Below are positions 1 through 4,353 of a DNA stretch of 6,096 nucleotides, piece by piece. The position numbers and the translations under genes were made by a program. Below the pieces are notes generated by a model. The model did no database searches. It saw only the letters and a list, made by a program, of their open reading frames with translations, and had not been told where the DNA came from. Numbering within the stretch: position 1 is the stretch's first letter; every line of letters begins with the position of its first letter. The DNA lies in NCBI GenBank assembly GCA_026985615.1, contig JALSQD010000088.1, positions 1 to 6,096 of the forward strand, read 5' to 3'. Source of the stretch: Thermaceae bacterium. Lineage in GTDB: Bacteria; Deinococcota; Deinococci; Deinococcales; Marinithermaceae.

Positions 1-1
1 C

Positions 2-697
2 TGCACCTTCTGCGCCACCGGCAAGATGGGCTTCGGCCGCAACCTGACCGGTCCCGAGATCCTCGACCAGATCCTGGCCGTGGCCTACCATCAGGGTCTC
101 GCGCCGCGCGAGATCCGCAACGTGGTGTTGATGGGCATGGGTGAGCCGCTGCTTAACTACGAGAATGTCGCCTGGGCGGTGCGGCGGATGCTCGCGAGGA
201 GCGCCCTGGCCATGAGCCCGCGCCGCGTCGCCCTCTCAACCGTCGGCATTCCCAAAGGTATCCGCCGCCTGGCCGAAGACGACTTGGGCGTCAAGCTGGC
301 CCTCAGCCTGCACGCCCCCGACGACGAGACCCGAAAGAGGCTCATCCCCACCGCCAAGGCCTACCCGGTGGAGGAAATCATGGACGCGGTGGCCGAGTAC
401 TTTCAGAAGACGCGGCGCCGCGTGACCTTCGAATACGTGATGCTGAAGGGGGTCAACGACGCTCCCGAGCAAGCCAGGGCGGTGGCCCGGCTGGTCAGGA
501 CCCGCCGCATCGTGGCCCACGTCAACCTGATCCCCTTTAACCCCTGGGAAGGGGCCCCGGTCGAGGGGACGCCGCGGGAAGCGATCAAGCGCTTTGCGCG
601 CATCCTCGAGGCCGAGGGCATCCCCACCACCGTCCGCTGGAGCCGCGGCGTGGACGTGGGCGCAGCCTGTGGCCAGCTGGCGCTGAAGGAAGGCTAG
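2..697 (+). CDS. rlmN: 23S rRNA (adenine-C2)-methyltransferase RlmN, 5' end cut off by the window
   Basis: RlmN is a cytoplasmic radical-SAM enzyme that methylates C2 of adenine 2503 in 23S rRNA, and A37 of some tRNAs. The window opens inside the gene: frame 2 begins CTFCATGKMGFGRNLTGPEI, which contains the last two cysteines of the CxxxCxxC cluster motif that binds the 4Fe-4S centre. About 231 residues are visible, against roughly 350 in the family, so the N-terminal RNA-binding part and the first cluster cysteine lie upstream. Further family marks are GMGEPLLNYENV, LSTVGI, KLALSLHAP, FEYVMLKGVND and HVNLIPFNP. The C-terminal AACGQLA carries the conserved cysteine that forms the covalent RNA adduct. 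The ATG at 26 is internal, not the start. The TAG stop (695-697) overlaps the stop of the opposing toxin gene. The related resistance enzyme Cfr shares these motifs, but this looks like an ordinary housekeeping RlmN. Confidence 0.95.
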   Translation, partial: CTFCATGKMGFGRNLTGPEILDQILAVAYHQGLAPREIRNVVLMGMGEPLLNYENVAWAVRRMLARSALAMSPRRVALSTVGIPKGIRRLAEDDLGVKLALSLHAPDDETRKRLIPTAKAYPVEEIMDAVAEYFQKTRRRVTFEYVMLKGVNDAPEQARAVARLVRTRRIVAHVNLIPFNPWEGAPVEGTPREAIKRFARILEAEGIPTTVRWSRGVDVGAACGQLALKEG

Positions 698-1119
698 GTT
701 TCAACCCAGGGGTCGAAGACCTCCAGGCCCGTAACCCGAAAGTGGCGGGTGTTGCGGGTGACCAGGGCCAGGCCGTGCGTAAGGGCGCTTGCGGCCAGGA
801 GCGCGTCAACCGCGGGCAGGGTCCTGCCGCTCGCTTCTGCGCGCGCCAGAATCAGCGCCCAGCGCTCGGCGACCTCCAGGTCGATGGGCAGTACCCGACC
901 CGCAAACCAGCTTTTCAGATCGCGTTCCACCCAGGCCAGGAGCTGACGACGCCTGGCGCCGTCGGCCAGCTTCTCAATGCCCTTGGCCAGCTCCCCAAAG
1001 GTGACGACCGATAAGTACAGCGCTGCGGGTTCAGCCCGCCGCACCCATTCCGTCACCCGGGCATTGGGCTTGGGGCGTACCAGCTCCGAGATGACCGGGG
1101 TGTCGAGCAGGTAGCGCAT
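694..1119 (-). CDS. vapC: PIN-domain ribonuclease toxin, VapC/FitB-like
   Basis: This 141-residue protein has the size and layout of a single PIN domain, the Mg-dependent RNase fold of type II toxins. It opens with YLLDTPVISEL, has the central SVVTFGELAKGI and the PAVDALLAASAL helix, and ends with LVTRNTRHFRVTGLEVFDPW. Acidic residues expected in the active site are D6, E43 and D105. Two positions depart from the usual pattern: Pro8 follows the first Asp-Thr where Asn is typical, and His126 stands where the TRNxxDF motif usually has Asp. The ATG shares its A with the TAA stop of the antitoxin gene upstream (TAATG), which suggests translational coupling, and GGAG lies just 5' of it. Its own stop overlaps the rlmN stop. 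In known systems the toxin cleaves tRNA or rRNA and is blocked by its antitoxin; the target here is unknown. Confidence 0.9.
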   Translation of the reverse strand: MRYLLDTPVISELVRPKPNARVTEWVRRAEPAALYLSVVTFGELAKGIEKLADGARRRQLLAWVERDLKSWFAGRVLPIDLEVAERWALILARAEASGRTLPAVDALLAASALTHGLALVTRNTRHFRVTGLEVFDPWVET

Positions 1120-1370
1120 TAGAGCTCCAGCTCGCGCGCCGGAGAGTCGTCGCGCTCAAGGTCGAGCTCCAAGCCAGCGAGCGGAGAGCTCGATAAAAAG
1201 CTGGCCAGGTCTTCTTTGGGAGCGACCAGGCGGCGGTACTCCTCAGCCGACATCACCACCACGGCTTCGCGCCCATGTCGGGTGACGAACTGCGGTCCTT
1301 CCGCTTCGGCGCGGCGCGCTAGTTCACTAAATCTATTTTTTGCATCTTGCAGCGACCAGCTTGTGGGCAT
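1119..1370 (-). CDS. vapB: Phd/YefM-family antitoxin partner of the PIN toxin at 694-1119
   Basis: This 83-residue protein has the two-part build of Phd/YefM antitoxins. Residues 1-50 form the DNA-binding, dimerising domain (WSLQDAKNRFSELARRA, then FVTRHGREAVVVMSAEEYRRL). Residues 51-83 form the acidic tail that normally wraps the toxin (FLSSSPLAGLELDLERDD). I place the start at the ATG at 1370 because GGAGGAG (1380-1374 on this strand) lies just ahead of it. A GTG at 1382 would add four residues but falls on top of that ribosome-binding site. The stop overlaps the toxin ATG by one base, so the pair is one operon. Antitoxins of this family usually repress their own promoter together with the toxin; a perfect inverted repeat at 1390-1402 is the candidate operator. 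The gene contains an unusually A/T-rich stretch (about 1326-1346) compared with its GC-rich surroundings. Confidence 0.88.
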   Translation of the reverse strand: MPTSWSLQDAKNRFSELARRAEAEGPQFVTRHGREAVVVMSAEEYRRLVAPKEDLASFLSSSPLAGLELDLERDDSPARELEL

Positions 1371-1386
1371 TGGCTCCTCCACATTT

Positions 1387-1392
1387 AGTCTA
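1387..1392 (-). promoter_or_regulatory. Possible -10 box for the antitoxin-toxin operon at 694-1370
   Basis: Read on the minus strand this is TAGACT, which fits the TAnnnT pattern. It lies 16 nt before the chosen ATG at 1370, so transcription would start at or very near the GGAGGAG site and give a very short leader. No convincing -35 box is present at 17 bp. The box partly overlaps the inverted repeat at 1390-1402, so a protein bound there would block it. Confidence 0.3.
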
Positions 1393-1402
1393 GCCAGGCT
1401 AG
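1390..1402. promoter_or_regulatory. Perfect inverted repeat CTAGCC-A-GGCTAG, candidate operator
   Basis: Two 6-bp arms face each other around a single A, giving 13 bp of perfect dyad symmetry. It lies in the 81-bp region between the divergent antitoxin (ATG at 1370) and synthetase (ATG at 1452) genes. It overlaps the candidate antitoxin -10 box and lies upstream of the candidate synthetase promoter. Phd/YefM antitoxins bind short palindromes at their own promoters, so autoregulation by this pair is the simplest reading. A regulator of the amine pathway is the alternative. Confidence 0.45.
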
Positions 1403-1406
1403 CTTA

Positions 1407-1434
1407 TTTATGGATGAGACGAGGACAGTATACT
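1407..1434 (+). promoter_or_regulatory. Candidate promoter of the synthetase gene
   Basis: A near-consensus -10 box, TATACT, lies at 1429-1434 inside a 10-bp palindrome, CAGTATACTG (1426-1435). The -35 region is weak: TTTATG at 1407-1412 with a 16-bp spacer matches only three of six positions. Transcription would begin near 1441, at the ribosome-binding site, giving a leader of about 11 nt. Confidence 0.45.
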
Positions 1435-1440
1435 GATCCA

Positions 1441-1446
1441 AAGGAG
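1441..1446 (+). promoter_or_regulatory. Ribosome-binding site AAGGAG fixing the synthetase start
   Basis: AAGGAG is followed by 5 nt (CCAAG) and then the ATG at 1452. This is good spacing and supports that start. Confidence 0.7.
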
Positions 1447-1451
1447 CCAAG

Positions 1452-2837
1452 ATGCCTCACCCACGTGGCAAACTCACGCTCGACGCCCTGGCCGGCCTGG
1501 TGGCCGAGGGCGAGATCGACACCGTCGTCGTCGCCTTCCCCGACCTCTACGGCCGCTTGATGGGCAAGCGCTTCGACGCCGAGTTCTTCCTCGAGGCGGC
1601 CGCCCGCGCGGGCACCCACGCCTGCGACTACCTGCTCACCGTGGACATGGAGATGAACCCGGTGCCCGGCTACGCCTTCGCCAACTGGGAGCGCGGCTAC
1701 GGTGACGTGCACCTGGCGCCCGACCTGGGCACCCTGCGCCCCGCCACCTGGCAGCAGGCCTCGCGCGGAGCGATCGTCCTCGCCGACGTGCTGAGCACCG
1801 AAACCCACGAGCCCGTACCCGTGGCCCCGCGCAACCTGCTGAAGGCGCAGCTCGCCCGCGCCGCCGGGGCGGGGTTCGCGGTCATGGCCGCCTCCGAGCT
1901 CGAATACTACCTCTTCCAGACCCCCTACCGCGAGTTTGCCGAAAGCGGCTTCGCCGCCCTCCGGCCCACGGGCTGGTACCTGGAGGACTACCACGTCTTC
2001 CAGGGTTCGCGCACCGAAACCTTTCACGCCGCCGCCCGGCGCAGCCTGCGGGATGCGGGCATCCCGGTCGAGAGCACCAAGGGCGAGTGGGGGCGGGGGC
2101 AGCACGAGCTCAACCTGCGCTACACCGAGGCCCTGGAGATGGCCGACCGCCACGTCCTCATGAAGGAGGCGCTCAAAGAGATCGCCGACGGGCAGGAGAT
2201 GAGCGTCACCTTCATGGCCAAGCCCGCGGGCGGCCAGGCGGGCTCGAGCAGCCACATCCACATGAGCCTTTGGGCCGGGGGGCAGAACGCCTTCGCCGGC
2301 GAGCATTCCATCGGCCGCGCCCGGGTCTCCGAGGTCTTTCTGCACTTCCTCGGCGGCCTGATCCGCTACGCCCCCGACTGGATGGTCTTCTACGCCCCCA
2401 CGGTCAACAGCTACAAGCGCTACGAGGACGCCTCCTGGGCGCCCACCCGCCTGGCCTGGAGCTACGACAACCGCACCGCCGGTTTCCGGGTGGTGGGCAC
2501 GGGCGGCTCGCTGCGGGTGGAAAACCGCATCCCTGGGGCCGACGTGAACCCCTACCTGGCCTACACCGCCATGCTGGCCAGCGGCCTGGCGGGCATCGAG
2601 GAAAAGATCGAGCCCCCGCCCATCTTCACCGGCGACGTCTACGCCGCAGCCGAGCTGCCGCGGGTGCCCGCGAGCCTGCACGAGGCGGCCGACCGCTTCG
2701 CGGCCAGCGAGCTGGCCCGCCGCGTTTTGGGCGAGGAGGTGCACGCCCACTACCTCCACTTCTTCCGCACCGAGTGGAAGGCCTACGAGCAGGCGGTGAC
2801 CGACTGGGACCTGAAGCGCTACTTAGAGCGGATCTAG
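1452..2837 (+). CDS. Glutamine-synthetase-family enzyme, probably a gamma-glutamylamide (amine) synthetase
   Basis: This 461-residue protein has the class I glutamine-synthetase fold, which activates the glutamate side chain with ATP and joins it to ammonia or an amine. Metal, glutamate and nucleotide motifs are intact: SELEYYLF (E149, E151), STKGEWGRGQHELNLRY (E212, E219), FMAKP then GSSSHIHMS (H268, H270), NSYKRY (318-323), DNRTAGFR (R340) and RVENRIPGADVNPYLAY (E357, R359). The N-terminal region, which in true glutamine synthetases carries the DGSS loop with the ammonium-binding Asp, here reads THACDYLLTVDMEMNP. That resembles PuuA- and GlnA4-type enzymes, which use polyamines or ethanolamine. 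I see no adenylylation-site sequence. The dehydrogenase pair at 3562-5742 supports a catabolic amine role. The true substrate is not readable from sequence, and plain glutamine synthesis is not excluded. The gene ends one base before the opposing toxin gene. Confidence 0.87.
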   Translation: MPHPRGKLTLDALAGLVAEGEIDTVVVAFPDLYGRLMGKRFDAEFFLEAAARAGTHACDYLLTVDMEMNPVPGYAFANWERGYGDVHLAPDLGTLRPATWQQASRGAIVLADVLSTETHEPVPVAPRNLLKAQLARAAGAGFAVMAASELEYYLFQTPYREFAESGFAALRPTGWYLEDYHVFQGSRTETFHAAARRSLRDAGIPVESTKGEWGRGQHELNLRYTEALEMADRHVLMKEALKEIADGQEMSVTFMAKPAGGQAGSSSHIHMSLWAGGQNAFAGEHSIGRARVSEVFLHFLGGLIRYAPDWMVFYAPTVNSYKRYEDASWAPTRLAWSYDNRTAGFRVVGTGGSLRVENRIPGADVNPYLAYTAMLASGLAGIEEKIEPPPIFTGDVYAAAELPRVPASLHEAADRFAASELARRVLGEEVHAHYLHFFRTEWKAYEQAVTDWDLKRYLERI

Positions 2838-2838
2838 C

Positions 2839-3231
2839 TCACCAGATTACCTCGACGGGGTAGCGCCGCACGGCCGCGTCGCCGCTGACCAGCGCCAGCT
2901 CCTCGTGGCGGGCCTGGGCGACGAGCAGGCGGTCGGAGGGGTCTTTGTGCAGCGGCGGCAGGCGGCGCACTCCCAGGGCGTGGGGCAGCGTCATGGCGAG
3001 GGGGCGGAAGGCGTTTTGCTGCAGTTGTTGGGCTAGGAACGATTCGGTGTCTTCCGGGAGCTCGAGCCGCCCCAGGCCTATCTTGATGACCATTTCCCAC
3101 ACGCTGACGGCGCTCAGGTAGACCTCGTTCGCGCCGTCCGCGATGGCCTTGCGTGCGGCCGGGGAGAGGCGCGGGTCATCCGCGATCCACCAGAGGAAGG
3201 CGTGGGTGTCCAGCAGGAGCCGGCGGCTCAT
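2839..3231 (-). CDS. vapC: PIN-domain ribonuclease toxin of the second Phd-PIN pair
   Basis: This 130-residue PIN protein belongs to a different subtype from the toxin at 694-1119. It opens with LLLDTHAFLWW, carries YLSAVSVWEMVIKIGLGRLELP in the middle and LPPLHKDPSDRLLVAQA near the C terminus, then LVSGDAAVRRYPVEVIW. The expected acidic site is complete: D8, E46, D100 (with D97 close by) and D118. It therefore looks like an active Mg-dependent RNase. The ATG overlaps the antitoxin stop by four bases (ATGA), a usual sign of coupled translation, with GGAGG about 10 nt upstream inside the antitoxin gene. The TGA stop lies one base past the stop of the synthetase gene, tail to tail. The RNA target is not predictable from sequence. 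Confidence 0.92.
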   Translation of the reverse strand: MSRRLLLDTHAFLWWIADDPRLSPAARKAIADGANEVYLSAVSVWEMVIKIGLGRLELPEDTESFLAQQLQQNAFRPLAMTLPHALGVRRLPPLHKDPSDRLLVAQARHEELALVSGDAAVRRYPVEVIW

Positions 3232-3464
3232 TCGCCAAAGGCCTCCGCCAGGTCTTCGGGGAGCGGCGCGTCGAAGTCGTCCGCCATGCGCACCTTTCCA
3301 CGGGCCGTGCCGGGCGTGCGCCGGGCGGGGGTTTCCTGCAAGGGCACCAACCGTGCGACCGGCCGGCCGCCACGGGCGATCACGACCTCCTCCCCCAGAA
3401 GCACCTCTTCGAGGAGCCGGGACAGGTGGGTCTTGGCCGCGTGCACGTTGACCTGCTTGTCCAT
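3228..3464 (-). CDS. vapB: Phd/YefM-family antitoxin of the second pair
   Basis: This 78-residue antitoxin has an N-terminal Phd-type DNA-binding domain (VNVHAAKTHLSRLLEEV, then EEVVIARGGRPVARLVPL, residues 5-42). Its C-terminal tail, with DDFDAPLPEDLAEAF (62-76), is a common toxin-binding ending of antitoxins paired with LDTHxxLW-type PIN toxins. It is not close in sequence to the antitoxin at 1119-1370, so the two pairs are not a recent duplication. The start at 3464 has no good ribosome-binding site. Instead a strong promoter ends 6 nt upstream, so the mRNA probably starts at or near the ATG (leaderless). The stop overlaps the toxin start as ATGA. Palindromes in and beside the promoter (TTAGCTAA at 3487-3494) are candidate autoregulatory sites. 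Confidence 0.9.
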   Translation of the reverse strand: MDKQVNVHAAKTHLSRLLEEVLLGEEVVIARGGRPVARLVPLQETPARRTPGTARGKVRMADDFDAPLPEDLAEAFGE

Positions 3465-3470
3465 GGCTTC

Positions 3471-3499
3471 ATTGTAGACTAAGCGGTTAGCTAAGACAA
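3471..3499 (-). promoter_or_regulatory. Strong promoter of the second toxin-antitoxin operon, likely giving a leaderless mRNA
   Basis: On the minus strand the -35 box is TTGTCT (3499-3494), followed by a 17-bp spacer and the -10 box TACAAT (3476-3471). Six bases then separate the -10 box from the ATG at 3464, which places the start of transcription at the start codon itself. The absence of a Shine-Dalgarno sequence agrees with this. Confidence 0.65.
3479..3494. promoter_or_regulatory. Nested inverted repeats in the promoter spacer, candidate operator
   Basis: CTAA-GCGG-TTAG (3479-3490) overlaps the perfect 8-bp palindrome TTAGCTAA (3487-3494). Both lie between the -35 and -10 boxes of the antitoxin promoter, or touch the -35 box. 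This is where an autorepressing antitoxin-toxin complex would be expected to bind. No binding protein can be assigned from sequence alone. Confidence 0.4.
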
Positions 3500-3503
3500 G
3501 TCA

Positions 3504-3519
3504 GCCCTTTTCCTAGGGC
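3504..3519. repeat. Short inverted repeat GCCCT-6nt-AGGGC
   Basis: Two 5-bp arms flank TTTCCT, and the right half includes the CCTAGG palindrome (3512-3517). The repeat lies between the divergent promoters at 3471-3499 and 3550. It could be a regulator site. It is too short and wrongly placed to be a convincing terminator. Confidence 0.25.
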
Positions 3520-3549
3520 GTTCGCAGCCGGCTCCGCAAGCGACGGCGT

Positions 3550-3555
3550 TAGGAT
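3550..3555 (+). promoter_or_regulatory. Candidate -10 box for a leaderless dehydrogenase operon
   Basis: TAGGAT ends 6 nt before the ATG at 3562, the same distance as at the opposing antitoxin promoter. No clear -35 box is seen (GCCGGC at 17 bp). The AGGA inside this stretch could instead act as a ribosome-binding site 8 nt before the ATG, in which case the promoter lies elsewhere. Confidence 0.4.
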
Positions 3556-3561
3556 GGACCT

Positions 3562-4344
3562 ATGGCACAGGAGCGACTCAAGGACAAGGTGGCCCTCATT
3601 ACCGGGGCGGGCAGCGGCATCGGGCGTGAGTCGGCGCTGCTCTTCGCCCGCGAAGGCGCGGCCGTGGCCGTGGTGGACGTCAACGAGGAATCGGGCCGGG
3701 CCGTGGTGGACGAGATCTTACGCCAGGGCGGCCGGGCCGTCTTCATCAAGGCCGATGTTTCCAAGGTCGCCGACGCCGAGCGCATGGTGGCCGAGACCGA
3801 GAAGGCCTTTGGCAAGCTGAACGTGCTCTTCAACAACGCCGGGGTGATGATCTCCTCGGACGGCGATGCCATTAGCACGCCCGAAGACGTCTGGGACCTG
3901 ACGCTGGCCGTCAACGCCAAGGGCGTCTTCCTGGGCTGCAAGTACGGCATCCCGGCGCTCCGGCGCGCCGGCGGCGGCTCGGTGATCAACACCGCCTCCT
4001 TCGTGGCCACGCTGGGCGCGGCGACGCCGCAGATCGCCTACACCGCCAGCAAGGGAGCGGTGCTCAGCATGACCCGCGAGCTGGCGGTCATCCACGCGCG
4101 CGAGAACATCCGCGTGAACGCCCTCAGCCCCGGCCCCTTGCGCACCGAGCTGCTGATGAAGTTCCTCGACACCGAGGAGAAGAAGCAGCGGCGGCTGGTG
4201 CACATCCCAATGGGCCGCTTCGGCGAGGCCAGTGAGATGGCGAAGGCCGCGCTCTTTTTGGCCTCCGACGAGTCGAGCTACATGACCGGCGCCGACCTGC
4301 GCGTGGACGGCGGCATCACCGCCGCCTACGTCACGCCGGAATAG
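3562..4344 (+). CDS. Short-chain dehydrogenase/reductase (SDR), classical NAD(H)-type
   Basis: This 260-residue protein is a classical SDR. It has the cofactor motif TGAGSGIG (14-21), an Asp at the end of the second strand (D39 in VVDVN, which favours NAD over NADP), ADVS (64-67), NNAG (91-94), and a catalytic tetrad N118, S146, Y160 and K164 (YTASK). It ends with the usual SSYMTGADLRVDGG stretch. Such proteins are often auto-named 3-oxoacyl-ACP reductase (FabG), but the neighbours are not fatty-acid genes. Its place before an aldehyde dehydrogenase and near an amine-type synthetase suggests it oxidises a hydroxyl group, perhaps that of a gamma-glutamylated amino-alcohol; this is inference. 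The start is the ATG 6 nt after a candidate -10 box. The gene is probably co-transcribed with the next one, 9 nt downstream. Confidence 0.9.
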   Translation: MAQERLKDKVALITGAGSGIGRESALLFAREGAAVAVVDVNEESGRAVVDEILRQGGRAVFIKADVSKVADAERMVAETEKAFGKLNVLFNNAGVMISSDGDAISTPEDVWDLTLAVNAKGVFLGCKYGIPALRRAGGGSVINTASFVATLGAATPQIAYTASKGAVLSMTRELAVIHARENIRVNALSPGPLRTELLMKFLDTEEKKQRRLVHIPMGRFGEASEMAKAALFLASDESSYMTGADLRVDGGITAAYVTPE

Positions 4345-4347
4345 GAG
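4343..4347 (+). promoter_or_regulatory. Ribosome-binding site AGGAG overlapping the SDR stop codon
   Basis: AGGAG begins within the TAG stop of the SDR gene and is followed by 6 nt and the ATG at 4354. It fixes the aldehyde dehydrogenase start and makes translational coupling of the two genes likely. Confidence 0.7.
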
Positions 4348-4353
4348 CGGAAG

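Noticed and set aside
1119..1382. Longer antitoxin start at the GTG at 1382
   Set aside because: The GTG overlaps the GGAGGAG that is well spaced for the ATG at 1370, and the extra residues MEEP are not typical of the family. A candidate -10 box only 4 nt upstream is too close for a standard leaderless start.
1404..2759. 451-codon open frame on the minus strand
   Set aside because: It is antisense to the synthetase gene and has the same shadow composition; the plus-strand protein has clear family motifs.
2087..2863. 258-codon plus-strand frame inside the synthetase gene
   Set aside because: It is Arg/Pro/Gly-rich with no recognisable domain, and is an alternate frame of a well-supported gene.
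3562..4344. Naming the SDR fabG (3-oxoacyl-ACP reductase)
   Set aside because: The motifs are generic to classical SDRs, Asp39 favours NAD rather than the NADPH used by FabG, and no fatty-acid genes are adjacent.
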